Origin: an uncultured Erysipelotrichaceae bacterium
GTDB lineage: Bacteria > Bacillota_I > Bacilli_A > RF39 > UBA660
NCBI GenBank assembly: GCA_902789225.1
Contig: CADANC010000001.1
Span: 1 to 64,000, forward strand
Length of the DNA: 64,000 nt
Direction: 5' to 3'
Shown one piece after another: positions 44,284 to 53,823 of this stretch (its first letter is position 1; every line of letters begins with the position of its first letter). The position numbers and the translations under genes are program-made. The notes below the pieces were generated by a model that saw nothing but the letters and a program-made list of their open reading frames with translations, did not search any database and was not told the origin of the DNA.

Positions 44284-44844
44284 TTATAATTCTTCAGGAA
44301 TTAAAATATCAAAATATTTTATTAAATCTTCTTTCTCATATTTATTAGGATATTGTATATATAATAAACAAATACTAACTACTCCATTTACATAGAACTT
44401 AGTTATTATTTCAATAGGAACATCTAATTTAGTACCATGATCATTAAGAGTTTCTTCAACATCTTTATATAAAGTATTATTTAAAATATCAACCACAACA
44501 GAATTATTATTATGTTTTAACATTGATCTGTAAATATTAATATTTTCATCTAAAATATCCAATATAAGAGTTAAAGCACTTAAATATATTTTTTTAGTTG
44601 AAGAAGCATCTCTATTAATATTCATTTTAGAAACAATATCTTTTTTTAAATCATCAATTAAATAATCTAGTAATTCATATTTATTATTAAAATGATCATA
44701 AAAAGTAGATCTACTAGTCAAAGAAATATCACAAATATCCTTAATTTTTATTTCTTCAAAAGGTTGTTTGCACAATAATTTTAATAATCCATCATAAAGA
44801 TTTCTTTTTGTTTTTATTATTCTTAAGTCTATATTATCATTCAT
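44284..44844 (-). CDS. TetR-family transcriptional regulator
   Basis: 186 residues. The N-terminal helix-turn-helix reads KTKRNLYDGLLKLLCKQPFEEIKIKDICDISLTSRSTFYDHFNNKYELLDYL, a TetR pattern; the rest is a helical ligand-binding domain, of the YhgE/DhaS-like type by its ILDENINIYRSMLKH segment. Start: ATG at 44844 behind GGTGATTTTT. It is divergent from the MMPL transporter pair and most likely represses it through the palindrome at 44922-44940. Confidence 0.9.
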   Translation of the reverse strand: MNDNIDLRIIKTKRNLYDGLLKLLCKQPFEEIKIKDICDISLTSRSTFYDHFNNKYELLDYLIDDLKKDIVSKMNINRDASSTKKIYLSALTLILDILDENINIYRSMLKHNNNSVVVDILNNTLYKDVEETLNDHGTKLDVPIEIITKFYVNGVVSICLLYIQYPNKYEKEDLIKYFDILIPEEL

Positions 44845-44921
44845 AAAAATCACCAAAAAATATTATAAATAAAAAGCACACAAAAGTAAAGTTATCATAC
44901 TTAATGTAGGATTTTTAACAT

Positions 44922-44940
44922 ACATTTTTTAAAAAAATGT
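44922..44940. promoter_or_regulatory. 19-bp palindrome, candidate TetR operator
   Basis: ACATTTTTT-A-AAAAAATGT is perfectly symmetric (9-1-9) and lies in the gap between the divergent TetR and MMPL genes, 32 bases before the MMPL -35 box. Confidence 0.5.
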
Positions 44941-44971
44941 CCATTATTTATACAAAAATAGTAATCTGTTC

Positions 44972-44999
44972 TTGTTTCAAAAGTCTTATTTATTATAAT
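44972..44999 (+). promoter_or_regulatory. Promoter of the MMPL operon
   Basis: TTGTTT (44972-44977), 16-base spacer, TATAAT (44994-44999), 12 bases before the ribosome site TTAGGAGG. Confidence 0.7.
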
Positions 45000-45022
45000 A
45001 AAAAAATGTTAGGAGGAATAAT

Positions 45023-47086
45023 ATGAATAAAATAAATAAATTCATAGTAAAGAGTTATATTCCTATATTAATAATCGGATTATTATTATTAATACCATCA
45101 ATTATAGGATATATAAATACAAGAATTAATTATGATATTTTAGTATATTTACCAGAAGATATAGAAACAATACAAGGCCAAAATATTCTAACCGAAGATT
45201 TTGGTATTGGTAGTTATGCCTTTGTAATGGTAGATTCTTCTAATTCTAAGTATATACTTAATCTAGAAAATAAAATTAAAAAAATTGATAAAGTAAATAC
45301 AGTATTTAGTGTAGAAGATATAAAAGATGTAGGTATACCTAAAGACATGTTACCTAATGAAATATTAGAAAAAATATATGATAAGAAAACTAATGAAACT
45401 ATGATAATGGTTTTATTTGATGAAAGTACTTCTAAAGATTCAAGTCTAAATGGAATAACAGAATTAAGAGAAATAGTAAAAGATTCCACAAAAATTAGTA
45501 GTATGACAGCTATGGTATTAGATACAAAAAACTTATCAGATCAAGAAGTAGTAATTTATGTATTAATAGCCGTAATTTTAGTTCTTATTGTACTAACAAT
45601 TTCAACAGATTCATATATAATTCCATTCTTATTATTAGGAAATATAGGAATAGCCATATTATATAATTTAGGAAGCAATATAATATTTGGACAAATAAGT
45701 TATATAACTTTAGCAATAGCAGCAATATTACAATTAGGAGTAACAACAGATTTTTCAATATTTTTATATAACCAATATAAATTATTTAAAAAAGATAACA
45801 ATAAAAAAGAAGCAATGGAACTAGCAATAAAAGAAACATTTTCTTCCATACTAGGATCTAGTTTAACAACATTTGCAGGATTTTTAGCATTATGTACAAT
45901 GCAACTAACATTAGGAAAAGATATAGGCTTAGTAATGGCTAAAGGTATAGTATGTGGATTAATAACAGTATTAACAATTCTTCCTGCCCTACTATTAATA
46001 TGTGATAAATTAATTGAAAAAACAAAGCATAAAGTACTATTACCTAAATTTAAATTTTTACAAAAAATAAGTATAAATAATACCAAAAAAATATTAATAG
46101 TATTCCTATTATTATTAATACCTGTAATATACGGATATAAAAACTATGAAGTATATTATAAATTAGATGATTCACTTCCAGAAGATTTACCTTTTAATAT
46201 AGCAAATCAAAAATTAAAAGAAGAATTTAATATTATTTCACCATCTATAATACTATTAGATAAAAATATTCCAAACTATAAAGTAAAAGAATTAACAGAA
46301 AAACTAAATAATATAGATGGAATAGATTTAGTATTAAGCCCATATAATTCTATGAATTCAGGAATTATAAATATGATACCTGAATCATTAAAAAACAAAG
46401 TAGTAAGTAATAAATATCAACTAATTATATATAATTCAGAATATGAAATAGCAACAAATAAATTAAATTCTCAAATAGAAACAGTTAATGATTTAGTTAA
46501 ATCATATGATAAAGATTCAATAGTTGCTGGAGAAGGAGCATTAATGAAAGATTTGGTTAAAATATCAGATCATGATTTAAAAACAGTAAACTACACATCA
46601 ATAGCAGTAATAATCATAATAATGTTTATAGTACTAAAATCAATAGCTCTTCCAATAATATTAATTTTAGCAATAGAATTTGCTATATTTACAAACTTAT
46701 CTATAGCTTTCTATACAAATACTAGCTTACCTTTTGTAGCAAGTATAGTAGTTGGAACAATTCAATTAGGAGCAACAATCGATTATGCAATTCTGATGAG
46801 TAATACATATATTAAAACTAGAAAACAATATAAGAATAAAAAAGAAGCAATGAAAAAAACATTAGAACTTACAACACCATCTATAATTACAAGTGCCCTA
46901 TGTTTCTTTGCAGCAACTATAGGTGTAGGAATATATACAAAAATAGATATGATTGGATCAATTTGTTCATTATTATCTAGAGGATCAATAATTTCAATGC
47001 TAGTTGTCATATTATTATTACCATCTTTATTATTAATATTTGATAAATTAATAGAAAAAACAACTAAAGGAGGTTTTAAAAAATGA
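45023..47086 (+). CDS. MMPL/RND-family membrane transporter
   Basis: 687 residues, twelve membrane helices in two equal halves. Each half has one helix, a large outer loop, and five more helices. First half: FGQISYITLAIAAILQLGVTTDFSIFLYNQY; second half: SLPFVASIVVGTIQLGATIDYAILMSNTY; the Asp of TTDF/TIDY is the proton-relay position. Such proteins export lipids, polymers or drugs. It overlaps its downstream partner (47083) by 4 bases and is controlled by the divergent TetR gene. Length and layout are typical for the family in Bacillota. Confidence 0.9.
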   Translation: MNKINKFIVKSYIPILIIGLLLLIPSIIGYINTRINYDILVYLPEDIETIQGQNILTEDFGIGSYAFVMVDSSNSKYILNLENKIKKIDKVNTVFSVEDIKDVGIPKDMLPNEILEKIYDKKTNETMIMVLFDESTSKDSSLNGITELREIVKDSTKISSMTAMVLDTKNLSDQEVVIYVLIAVILVLIVLTISTDSYIIPFLLLGNIGIAILYNLGSNIIFGQISYITLAIAAILQLGVTTDFSIFLYNQYKLFKKDNNKKEAMELAIKETFSSILGSSLTTFAGFLALCTMQLTLGKDIGLVMAKGIVCGLITVLTILPALLLICDKLIEKTKHKVLLPKFKFLQKISINNTKKILIVFLLLLIPVIYGYKNYEVYYKLDDSLPEDLPFNIANQKLKEEFNIISPSIILLDKNIPNYKVKELTEKLNNIDGIDLVLSPYNSMNSGIINMIPESLKNKVVSNKYQLIIYNSEYEIATNKLNSQIETVNDLVKSYDKDSIVAGEGALMKDLVKISDHDLKTVNYTSIAVIIIIMFIVLKSIALPIILILAIEFAIFTNLSIAFYTNTSLPFVASIVVGTIQLGATIDYAILMSNTYIKTRKQYKNKKEAMKKTLELTTPSIITSALCFFAATIGVGIYTKIDMIGSICSLLSRGSIISMLVVILLLPSLLLIFDKLIEKTTKGGFKK

Positions 47087-48783
47087 AAAAGATAAAACTA
47101 TTAGTATTATTAACTATAATGTTAATGCCACTAAATATATTTGCATATGAAAAAGAAGAATATATATATACAAACATTGATACTCAAGGAAAAGAAGTAG
47201 AAAAAATAATTAACAATGAATTAAAACTTAACTATAAAGGAGAAGTTAAAGATAATAGTTATTTAAAAGATATTCTAAATATTAATGGAAATGAAAAGTT
47301 TACTACAGATGAAAATACTCTAACTTGGGAAAGTAAAGGTAAATCAATATTATATGAAGGAAAAACAGATAAACAAAATCCAATAGAAGTTGAAATAAAG
47401 TATTATTTAAATGATAAAGAAGTAAAATATAATGATTTAATGAATCAAAAAGGAAATATCAAAATAGTATATAAATTTATAAACAATGAATATAATCCAG
47501 ATTATAAAATGCATACACCATATACTATAGCTCTAGCAGGAACTATCAAAGATACTGATATAAATAATATTAATATTACAAATGGAAAAATTATAAATAC
47601 AGGAAATAAAAATATATTAGCTGCTATAGCTGCTCCAGGATTATATGAAGATATAGAATTAGAAGAATTAAAATCATTAGATAATATTACTATAGATTTT
47701 GAAACTGATAGTTTTAAAGGAATAGATGTATATTTTGTCGCAACACCTAAAATGTTAGATAAAGTTGATCTTGAATTATTTAACCGTCTAGATTCAACAG
47801 TCACATCAATAAATAGTTTGCAAACAAATTATAATAAAATAGCAGATGGTGCAACTAGATTAAATGATGGTGCTAAAGAACTAGATAATGGAATAAATAA
47901 TTTATATGAAGGAACAACAAAACTAAAAGCAGGAACTAAAACATTAAATGAAGGAAGTAAAAAATTAGTTGAAGGAACAAATAACCTAGTATCAGGATCT
48001 TATACAGTAGATGAAAATTTACAAAATATAATAAGAATATTAGATGAAAGTAACACATCTTTAAATGAAAAAAGCATATTATTAAAACAAAATGAAACGC
48101 AAATACAAGAACTAATAAACACTAATACTAATACAATTGAAAAATTACAATCAGTTAATAATCAAATAACTACTCAATTTAGCCAACTTAATTTAAATAT
48201 AGAAGACGCTAATTTAGAACAAACACTAAATAATCTATTAAATGCACAAGCAATAGATAGTAATACATATCAAACACTAATTACTTATAAACAAACATAT
48301 GATAATAATAAAAATTTAATTACATTACTAACAGCAAATAATAATACAATTAATACCCTAACAACTAGCTTAGTAACTATGTCACAAGAAGTTATTAATA
48401 ATTTAGATCTATTAAAAAATGCGCTAACTAAATTACAAACAGAAGGAACAAATAACATCTATAAAGGAAGTAATGAATTATTAAATGGAATGACTGAATT
48501 AAGTAATGGAACTACACAATTAGATAATTCAACAGAAGAATTATTAAATGGAACATATCAATTAAAAACAGGAGCAACTTCAATAAAAGATGGTACTAAT
48601 GAATTAACTAATGGAATAAATACATTAAATGCTCAAGGTATTAATAAATTAACTAATTATGCAAATGTAACAAATTCATACTCAAATAAAATAAAACAAT
48701 TAGTAAAAATGTCAAAAGAATACAATGGATTTACTAGTAACAATTCAACAAATACAACATTCATATATAAAATAAATTATTAA
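47083..48783 (+). CDS. YhgE-like secreted heptad-repeat partner of MMPL
   Basis: 566 residues. A signal peptide (KKIKLLVLLTIMLMPLNIFA, about 2-21) precedes a beta-rich domain (25-225) and then two blocks of 7-residue repeats with Gly at one position and Leu at another (LNDGAKELDNGINNLYEGTT near 262-282, and GSNELLNGMTELSNGTTQL near 465), the YhgE/Pip-type pattern. Between the blocks lies a coiled coil of about 130 residues. Unlike full YhgE proteins it has no C-terminal membrane helices, as these are supplied by the MMPL protein. The pair probably forms one export or envelope-spanning complex; inferred from the overlap. Confidence 0.7.
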   Translation: MKKIKLLVLLTIMLMPLNIFAYEKEEYIYTNIDTQGKEVEKIINNELKLNYKGEVKDNSYLKDILNINGNEKFTTDENTLTWESKGKSILYEGKTDKQNPIEVEIKYYLNDKEVKYNDLMNQKGNIKIVYKFINNEYNPDYKMHTPYTIALAGTIKDTDINNINITNGKIINTGNKNILAAIAAPGLYEDIELEELKSLDNITIDFETDSFKGIDVYFVATPKMLDKVDLELFNRLDSTVTSINSLQTNYNKIADGATRLNDGAKELDNGINNLYEGTTKLKAGTKTLNEGSKKLVEGTNNLVSGSYTVDENLQNIIRILDESNTSLNEKSILLKQNETQIQELINTNTNTIEKLQSVNNQITTQFSQLNLNIEDANLEQTLNNLLNAQAIDSNTYQTLITYKQTYDNNKNLITLLTANNNTINTLTTSLVTMSQEVINNLDLLKNALTKLQTEGTNNIYKGSNELLNGMTELSNGTTQLDNSTEELLNGTYQLKTGATSIKDGTNELTNGINTLNAQGINKLTNYANVTNSYSNKIKQLVKMSKEYNGFTSNNSTNTTFIYKINY

Positions 48784-48812
48784 AAAAAGAAATCATAAAG
48801 ATTTCTTTTTTA
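48783..48812 (+). terminator. Terminator of the MMPL operon
   Basis: AAAAGAAATC / GATTTCTTTT stem with a 5-base loop followed by TT, right after the stop codon. Confidence 0.85.
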
Positions 48813-48904
48813 TTTAACTATTTCTAAATTATTTTCATCTATTGAATAATAATTACAAAAATACTTTCTATTCTACCCGTAAATAAAAATATTAATCAAA
48901 CAGT

Positions 48905-48945
48905 AATAACAAAAAAAATTAAAGAAAATAGAGTTATAAACTAAC
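48905..48945 (-). terminator. Terminator after the MEMO-AMMECR1 gene
   Basis: ATAGAGTTA / TAtAACTCTAT stem followed on the minus strand by TTTTCTTTAATTTTTTTT. The gap 48813-48904 holds nothing else recognisable. Confidence 0.75.
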
Positions 48946-50301
48946 TCTATGTCTAATTACTTCAAACTTATATATTTCATAATTATTACTAGTAATATTA
49001 GCTTTTCTACAAGCTATACTAAGTTGTTCTTCAATAGTATCTACTCCATCTAAATCAGGAAGTAAAACGCCTCTTTTTAATCCTTCTTCCACTATTACTC
49101 CATATTTTTTAGGATCTAATTCATCTCTAGATTCAATTAAAACACTAGGAGATAATTCATCTACATCAATAACTAAATAAGGTAATTCTTCCTTCTTTAT
49201 AGGACGAAATCTAGGATCTTTACTACATGCAGAAATAGCATTATTAATAATTTCTAATGACAAATTATTATAACACGCAAAAGTAGTACCAATACATCCT
49301 CTTAATTCTCCAAATTTATGAATAGATACAAAACATCCACTCTTTTTATGAATAACTTCAGCAACATCAATAATTTTATTATTAATGACAAATTCTTCTA
49401 TACTCTTTCTAGCTAATTGAATATATCCATCTTCTTGTAATTTTATTTTATTAACTATTTCTTTTTTATTATCAAGCCACTCATCTAAATATTTTTTTCC
49501 ATTAGAAGAATTGACTATATACGAACAAACCATATATCCTACACCAAATGGACATTCATGAGAATAAAAATTAGTGTCATAATCTAATCCATCCAATATT
49601 CCACCTAATATACAAAAACCTTTATGCCCACATATTCCTGCAGAATACAAAAAATCTTCACTATAATCTAACAGATTAATAAAATTAGAATTCTTTAAAT
49701 CATTAACAATTCTTTCTTCATATTTAACACCATTTTCATTAAAACCATAAGGTCCTTCTTCTAATAAAGTATGAGATAAATCACCACTAGCAACAACAAA
49801 TATTTTTCTATTTAATTGTTCAGAATACTTTTTAATAAGAGTTCCTAATTCATAATAATCTTCATTTAATAAACCACCTATAGATATTCTAATCACTTTA
49901 TAATTCTTATAATATTTATTTATGAAATATAAAGGAACTAAACAACCATGATCTAACTCATTATCAACTTTTGTTTTACCTGCAAAAAAATTTATTTCTT
50001 TTAAGTAATCACATAAACCATCAATAAACTCTTTGTCATATTCTACTTTAATAGAAGTGTCTTTTGCTCCAAAATTAGAAAAATCACCTATTGAACCAGT
50101 ACCATCATAAATCTTAATATAATCACTATATCCTATACCATGAGGTGAAATCAAAATAATAGTATCAGGTTCTAACTCACCTATTCTTTTAGCAATCTCT
50201 TCATAGGAATCTATTGTATCTTGTATTTCTTTTTCTTTTCCTAAACCAACATCAGGAATAATCAAAGGAGGATGAGGAACCACTACTCCACCAAGAATCA
50301 T
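48934..50301 (-). CDS. MEMO-AMMECR1 fusion (AmmeMemoRadiSam system protein)
   Basis: 455 residues. Residues 1-270 match the MEMO/extradiol-dioxygenase-like fold (GGVVVPHPPLIIPDVG, ILISPHG, LDHGCLVPLYFI, VASGDLSH). Residues 285-455 match AMMECR1 (HKSGCFVSIHKFGELRGCIGT with the invariant LRGCIG, then DPRFRPI and ISPSVL-like LSPSVL). This A/B fusion belongs to the AmmeMemoRadiSam set, normally with a radical-SAM partner that is not in this window. The MEMO-type fold binds copper or iron in some members. RBS GGTGATTAA comes from the end of the GNAT gene, with which it is co-transcribed. Its reaction is not firmly known. Confidence 0.9.
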   Translation of the reverse strand: MILGGVVVPHPPLIIPDVGLGKEKEIQDTIDSYEEIAKRIGELEPDTIILISPHGIGYSDYIKIYDGTGSIGDFSNFGAKDTSIKVEYDKEFIDGLCDYLKEINFFAGKTKVDNELDHGCLVPLYFINKYYKNYKVIRISIGGLLNEDYYELGTLIKKYSEQLNRKIFVVASGDLSHTLLEEGPYGFNENGVKYEERIVNDLKNSNFINLLDYSEDFLYSAGICGHKGFCILGGILDGLDYDTNFYSHECPFGVGYMVCSYIVNSSNGKKYLDEWLDNKKEIVNKIKLQEDGYIQLARKSIEEFVINNKIIDVAEVIHKKSGCFVSIHKFGELRGCIGTTFACYNNLSLEIINNAISACSKDPRFRPIKKEELPYLVIDVDELSPSVLIESRDELDPKKYGVIVEEGLKRGVLLPDLDGVDTIEEQLSIACRKANITSNNYEIYKFEVIRHRVSL

Positions 50302-51054
50302 TTAATCACCATCCATTAAATCCAATTTAACTTTATTATCTTCCATAACTTCTATTATTTTATCATAATAAGAACCTAAATCATTCTTAGATTTATTAGT
50401 ATTAAGCCAAATAATATGATAATAACCACTACTAATAATATCATTTAAAGCATCTAAATTATGACCTAACTTAGTATTAAATACTTTTTCAATATGATCA
50501 TAAAATTCTTCCCTATTATTAAATTTATTACCATCAATAACAATTTTATCAAATATCTTAATTTTAGTTAGATATTCATTCTCTGTTTCACTATAAACAT
50601 AAGCTCCACAATTAAGCATAACTTTTAAAGAATAATAATTATTTTTATGAAGAGACATATGAATATCATCTTCTCTAATAATTTCCCTACACTTTTGAAT
50701 AGCTAATTTCAAACCAGTAGTAGCATAACCTTTATTCCTATATTCTTTTAATATCCCATAACTTAAATTTCCACCAGATACTTTTAAATTATCATTAAGA
50801 TAATGTCTAATTTTAAATAAGCCAACTATTATATCATCATCCCATAAAAAGAAATATGTTTCAGGAACCATCATAGGAGCTAAATAAAGACCCTTAGAAT
50901 AATTAATTAATCTAGGAATTATTACTTTATAAAATGCATTTTCACTAACATTAAAGAAAGGATTTAAAAAACCATTCTCATCAAGAGGCAATTTCTTAAT
51001 AAAAAGATATTCTTCCTCTTTATCTTCAATATTTACTTCTTTTAAATAAACCAT
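50302..51054 (-). CDS. GNAT-family acetyltransferase with C-terminal extension
   Basis: 250 residues. The GNAT core covers about 1-165: GLFKIRHYLND, GNLSYGILKEYRNKGYATTGLKLAIQKC (the Arg-x-x-Gly-x-Ala acetyl-CoA loop) and HKNNYYSLKVMLNCGAYVYSE. A further 80 residues (YDHIEKVFNTKLGHNLDALNDIIS, HIIWLNTNKSKNDLG) resemble a barstar-like fold, including its Leu-Asp-Ala-Leu-Asn-Asp signature. It ends directly before the MEMO gene. The substrate is unknown. Confidence 0.8.
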   Translation of the reverse strand: MVYLKEVNIEDKEEEYLFIKKLPLDENGFLNPFFNVSENAFYKVIIPRLINYSKGLYLAPMMVPETYFFLWDDDIIVGLFKIRHYLNDNLKVSGGNLSYGILKEYRNKGYATTGLKLAIQKCREIIREDDIHMSLHKNNYYSLKVMLNCGAYVYSETENEYLTKIKIFDKIVIDGNKFNNREEFYDHIEKVFNTKLGHNLDALNDIISSGYYHIIWLNTNKSKNDLGSYYDKIIEVMEDNKVKLDLMDGD

Positions 51055-51065
51055 TTCTATCTAAT

Positions 51066-51090
51066 ATAAAAGTAGAACAAAGTTCTACTT
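51066..51090 (-). terminator. Terminator after the 51085 gene
   Basis: AAGTAGAAC / GTTCTACTT stem, 3-base loop, followed by TT on the minus strand. Confidence 0.75.
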
Positions 51091-51471
51091 ATCTATTATC
51101 TCTTTTAGTTTATAAAATACATTTAAATCATTTTTTATAAAGTAAATACTTCCATTATAATTAATAGTTACACTATGCAAAGAATCCTCTTTATCTTCAT
51201 TACTATACTCTTTTCCAATAACATTATCATTTATAAAACTAACTAATTCATTAATTTTCTCTTCTCCCATAGGAAACGCTTCAGATAATCCTTCTTTAGA
51301 AATATTACTTTCTCTTAATTTTGCAGTTTCATGAGAATAATTATGATAAAAATAAGCATTTCCATCATTAGTAACTATAGTATAAAAACTACCTGCAGTT
51401 TCTCCTAATCGACTCCATTTAAACAAAGTAATAAAGGCATTTGTTTTTAATAAATTTAATCTTTCCTCCAT
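51085..51471 (-). CDS. Hypothetical protein
   Basis: About 128 residues, soluble. TNAFITLFKWSRLGETAGSFYTIVTNDGNAYFYHNY and VTINYNGSIYFIKND look like beta-sheet segments flanking a helical middle. GGAGGAATAT precedes the ATG at 51471; another ATG at 51483 lies at the ribosome site. No family recognised. Confidence 0.55.
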   Translation of the reverse strand: MEERLNLLKTNAFITLFKWSRLGETAGSFYTIVTNDGNAYFYHNYSHETAKLRESNISKEGLSEAFPMGEEKINELVSFINDNVIGKEYSNEDKEDSLHSVTINYNGSIYFIKNDLNVFYKLKEIIDK

Positions 51472-51561
51472 ATATTCCTCCATATCTTCTTTTATTTTAT
51501 CATAAAAAATATTATTATTACAATTTATATATAATTATATTATCAATTTACAAAGAAAACT

Positions 51562-51885
51562 TCAGATATTCAAAAAATATATAAACAGTAAAATAAAACC
51601 TATTACAACAATTCCAGATATTAAATATAAAAGTATTACACTTCCATATTGATTATTAACTGCATATTTCTTATCACTTAATCTATATACTTTTTCAACT
51701 TCATTAGAAATTAATCTATCTAATGTCTCTTTTTCATCTTGTGAAGTAATTACACTTTTATTAAACAAATCAATAATATGAGAAATATTATCATCATTAA
51801 AAGAAATATTATATGTATCATAAAGATATTTAGCTCTATCTCTAACATAATCTTCAATAAATTGTTGTTTCTCACTATTATTCAT
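51562..51885 (-). CDS. Tail-anchored hypothetical membrane protein
   Basis: 107 residues: a charged, helical cytoplasmic part (1-82) followed by one membrane helix at the very end (VILLYLISGIVVIGFILLFIYF, about 83-104). This is a C-tail-anchored layout. No motif recognised. The gap 51484-51561 carries only AT-rich promoter-like sequence. Confidence 0.55.
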   Translation of the reverse strand: MNNSEKQQFIEDYVRDRAKYLYDTYNISFNDDNISHIIDLFNKSVITSQDEKETLDRLISNEVEKVYRLSDKKYAVNNQYGSVILLYLISGIVVIGFILLFIYFLNI

Positions 51886-51913
51886 GATTACTCCACCCTA
51901 TTATAATCTTAAC

Positions 51914-51943
51914 ATAAAAAAGAGATTATTAAAATAATCTCAA
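51914..51943 (-). terminator. Terminator of the pfp operon
   Basis: GAGATTAT / ATAATCTC stem followed by TTTTTT on the minus strand, starting at the deacetylase stop codon. Confidence 0.85.
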
Positions 51944-53190
51944 CTTACATAATTTATAAATGTGTTAATATCAGTAGTCTGTCTAATCTGATATCTAGGA
52001 ATATGATATTTATCATCACTTCTATTAGCTTTTCTTCCTCCACCAATAAATGCTAATTCAAATCCAGCTTCTTTAACCAAATTAATAGAATTATCATCAT
52101 ATGCATAGAAAGGAAAACAAAAAGCATTTTTTGAACCAGTAATCTCAATAGATTTTTTTAAATCATTAAGCACTTCATCTCTATTAAGACATAACATTTT
52201 AGCACCTCTAGTTACACCTTCACAATATCTTTCAGTATGCATATCATTAGTATGTGATTCTATATCTAAATAAGAAGATTGATAATTACTAATATCCCAC
52301 CATCCAGTTATCAAAAATAATGTTGCATGCATTTTATATTCTTCTAAAATAGGAATTAGTTTATTACCATTGTGTAAACCAGTTCCTTTAGCACCGTCAT
52401 CTACAGTAATTAATACACTTTTTTCAGGTATTTCAATAACTCCATACATCCAATCTCTAAATTCTTTCATAGTAAGAGTCTTAAAATTATTATCTCTCAA
52501 ATAATCAAGTTGTCTACGAAATTCATTAACATCTTCACAATTGCCATCTCCACAATATTCTTCATTAGGATCAAAAAAGAAATGATAATTAAGAACAGCT
52601 ACTTTTCCATTACTAGGTAAAGCATTAATAACATTAACTACTCTTTTAGCACTACTTTTATTTCCACTACTATCACTAACTTCATAGTTAATTTCATAAG
52701 TACCAACAGTATTTTTATCTATATTATTAGTAGAAGTAACTTTGCTAGTAATATCTCCATCATAATTATCACTAGCACTAAAACCAAATTCAGTATAATC
52801 ATTACCTACAAGTAAATTAACAGTCTCAGCACCAATATTTATTTCAGGAGAAGTAGTATCAACCACTTTAACAGTTCTAGTAGCAGTTTTTTCCACTTTT
52901 TTATACTTTACAATATATTTAATCTTGTAAACACCTATTTTTTTATTATCAACTTTTCCTTTAGTAGTAATATCTTTAATAGATTTCTTATTATAAGTAG
53001 CCTTAATACCTTTATCTTTATACTCACTACCTACTTCTAATTTAACATTACTATCTCCATTTATCTTTATTTTAAGATTAGTATACATACCATGAATATT
53101 AGCATAAACAATAAACCCAATTATTAAAATAATTAATAATAAAGGAACTACTAAAACCCATTTTTTTAATTTCAATTTATTCTTTTTCAT
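51940..53190 (-). CDS. Membrane-anchored polysaccharide deacetylase with Ig-like domains
   Basis: 416 residues. One N-terminal membrane helix (WVLVVPLLLIILIIGFIVYA, about 11-30) is followed by two DUF5011-type Ig-like domains (about 35-110 and 112-190: VGSEYKDKGIKATYN; DTTSPEINIG...GNDYTEFGFSASDNYDGD) and a NodB deacetylase domain (195-416). NodB motifs: TVDDG (metal Asp), SHTNDMH (metal His pair), RCFPxY-like FCFPFYAYDD. It removes acetyl or other acyl groups from extracellular peptidoglycan or polysaccharide. Co-transcribed with the membrane protein and pfp upstream. Confidence 0.85.
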   Translation of the reverse strand: MKKNKLKLKKWVLVVPLLLIILIIGFIVYANIHGMYTNLKIKINGDSNVKLEVGSEYKDKGIKATYNKKSIKDITTKGKVDNKKIGVYKIKYIVKYKKVEKTATRTVKVVDTTSPEINIGAETVNLLVGNDYTEFGFSASDNYDGDITSKVTSTNNIDKNTVGTYEINYEVSDSSGNKSSAKRVVNVINALPSNGKVAVLNYHFFFDPNEEYCGDGNCEDVNEFRRQLDYLRDNNFKTLTMKEFRDWMYGVIEIPEKSVLITVDDGAKGTGLHNGNKLIPILEEYKMHATLFLITGWWDISNYQSSYLDIESHTNDMHTERYCEGVTRGAKMLCLNRDEVLNDLKKSIEITGSKNAFCFPFYAYDDNSINLVKEAGFELAFIGGGRKANRSDDKYHIPRYQIRQTTDINTFINYVS

Positions 53191-53204
53191 AAACTCTCCA
53201 ATAA

Positions 53205-53792
53205 TTATTTCTTTAATTTATTTAAAATATATCCAATAGGATAAGTAATACCTACAATCAAAATAAACCATAAAACAGATTGATATAAAGGTTGAAAATT
53301 AAATCTTAAGAAAGCATAAGGTCCATCTACTATTCCTTTTATATTTAAAATAATCAATATAATAGCATAAATCAAAGTAGGAATCATATTATAAATAAGC
53401 TCATATTTATTAACTTTAACTTTTTCATCAAATTTAAAATAAATATATAGTAATAGTAAAGGACAAATAATATGAAGTATTAAATTAGTACCATAATAAC
53501 CCCAGAATAAGAATTTAAATGAAACCATAAAAGTTAATATAAATAAAACTACTAAGAAAGTTATCATTAATGAAACTAAACTCATAAGTCGTAACAAATA
53601 AATAGCTTTATTAATCTTTTTATTTGCACATACAAAATACAAATATACAACAGTCATTATTAGAGCAAACAAGTTACTATCTACTGTATAATACTCAAAT
53701 AATGACTTATTTCCACCTAGCATAATAATACCTAATCCGACAAGCTCACATATCAAGAAAAGAAGATTAAAAACAATAATTTTCTTTTTCAT
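53205..53792 (-). CDS. Six-helix membrane protein (Pr6Pr-like)
   Basis: 195 residues with six membrane helices and a YYTVDSNLFALIMTVVYLY segment after the first helix and LILHIICPLLLLYIYFKFDEK in the middle, as in the Pr6Pr family. It starts behind GGAGGTGAAAAT and lies 14 bases before the deacetylase and 31 after pfp. Function unknown. Confidence 0.65.
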   Translation of the reverse strand: MKKKIIVFNLLFLICELVGLGIIMLGGNKSLFEYYTVDSNLFALIMTVVYLYFVCANKKINKAIYLLRLMSLVSLMITFLVVLFILTFMVSFKFLFWGYYGTNLILHIICPLLLLYIYFKFDEKVKVNKYELIYNMIPTLIYAIILIILNIKGIVDGPYAFLRFNFQPLYQSVLWFILIVGITYPIGYILNKLKK

Positions 53793-53823
53793 ATTTTCAC
53801 CTCCGAATATAGTTACAAAACAA

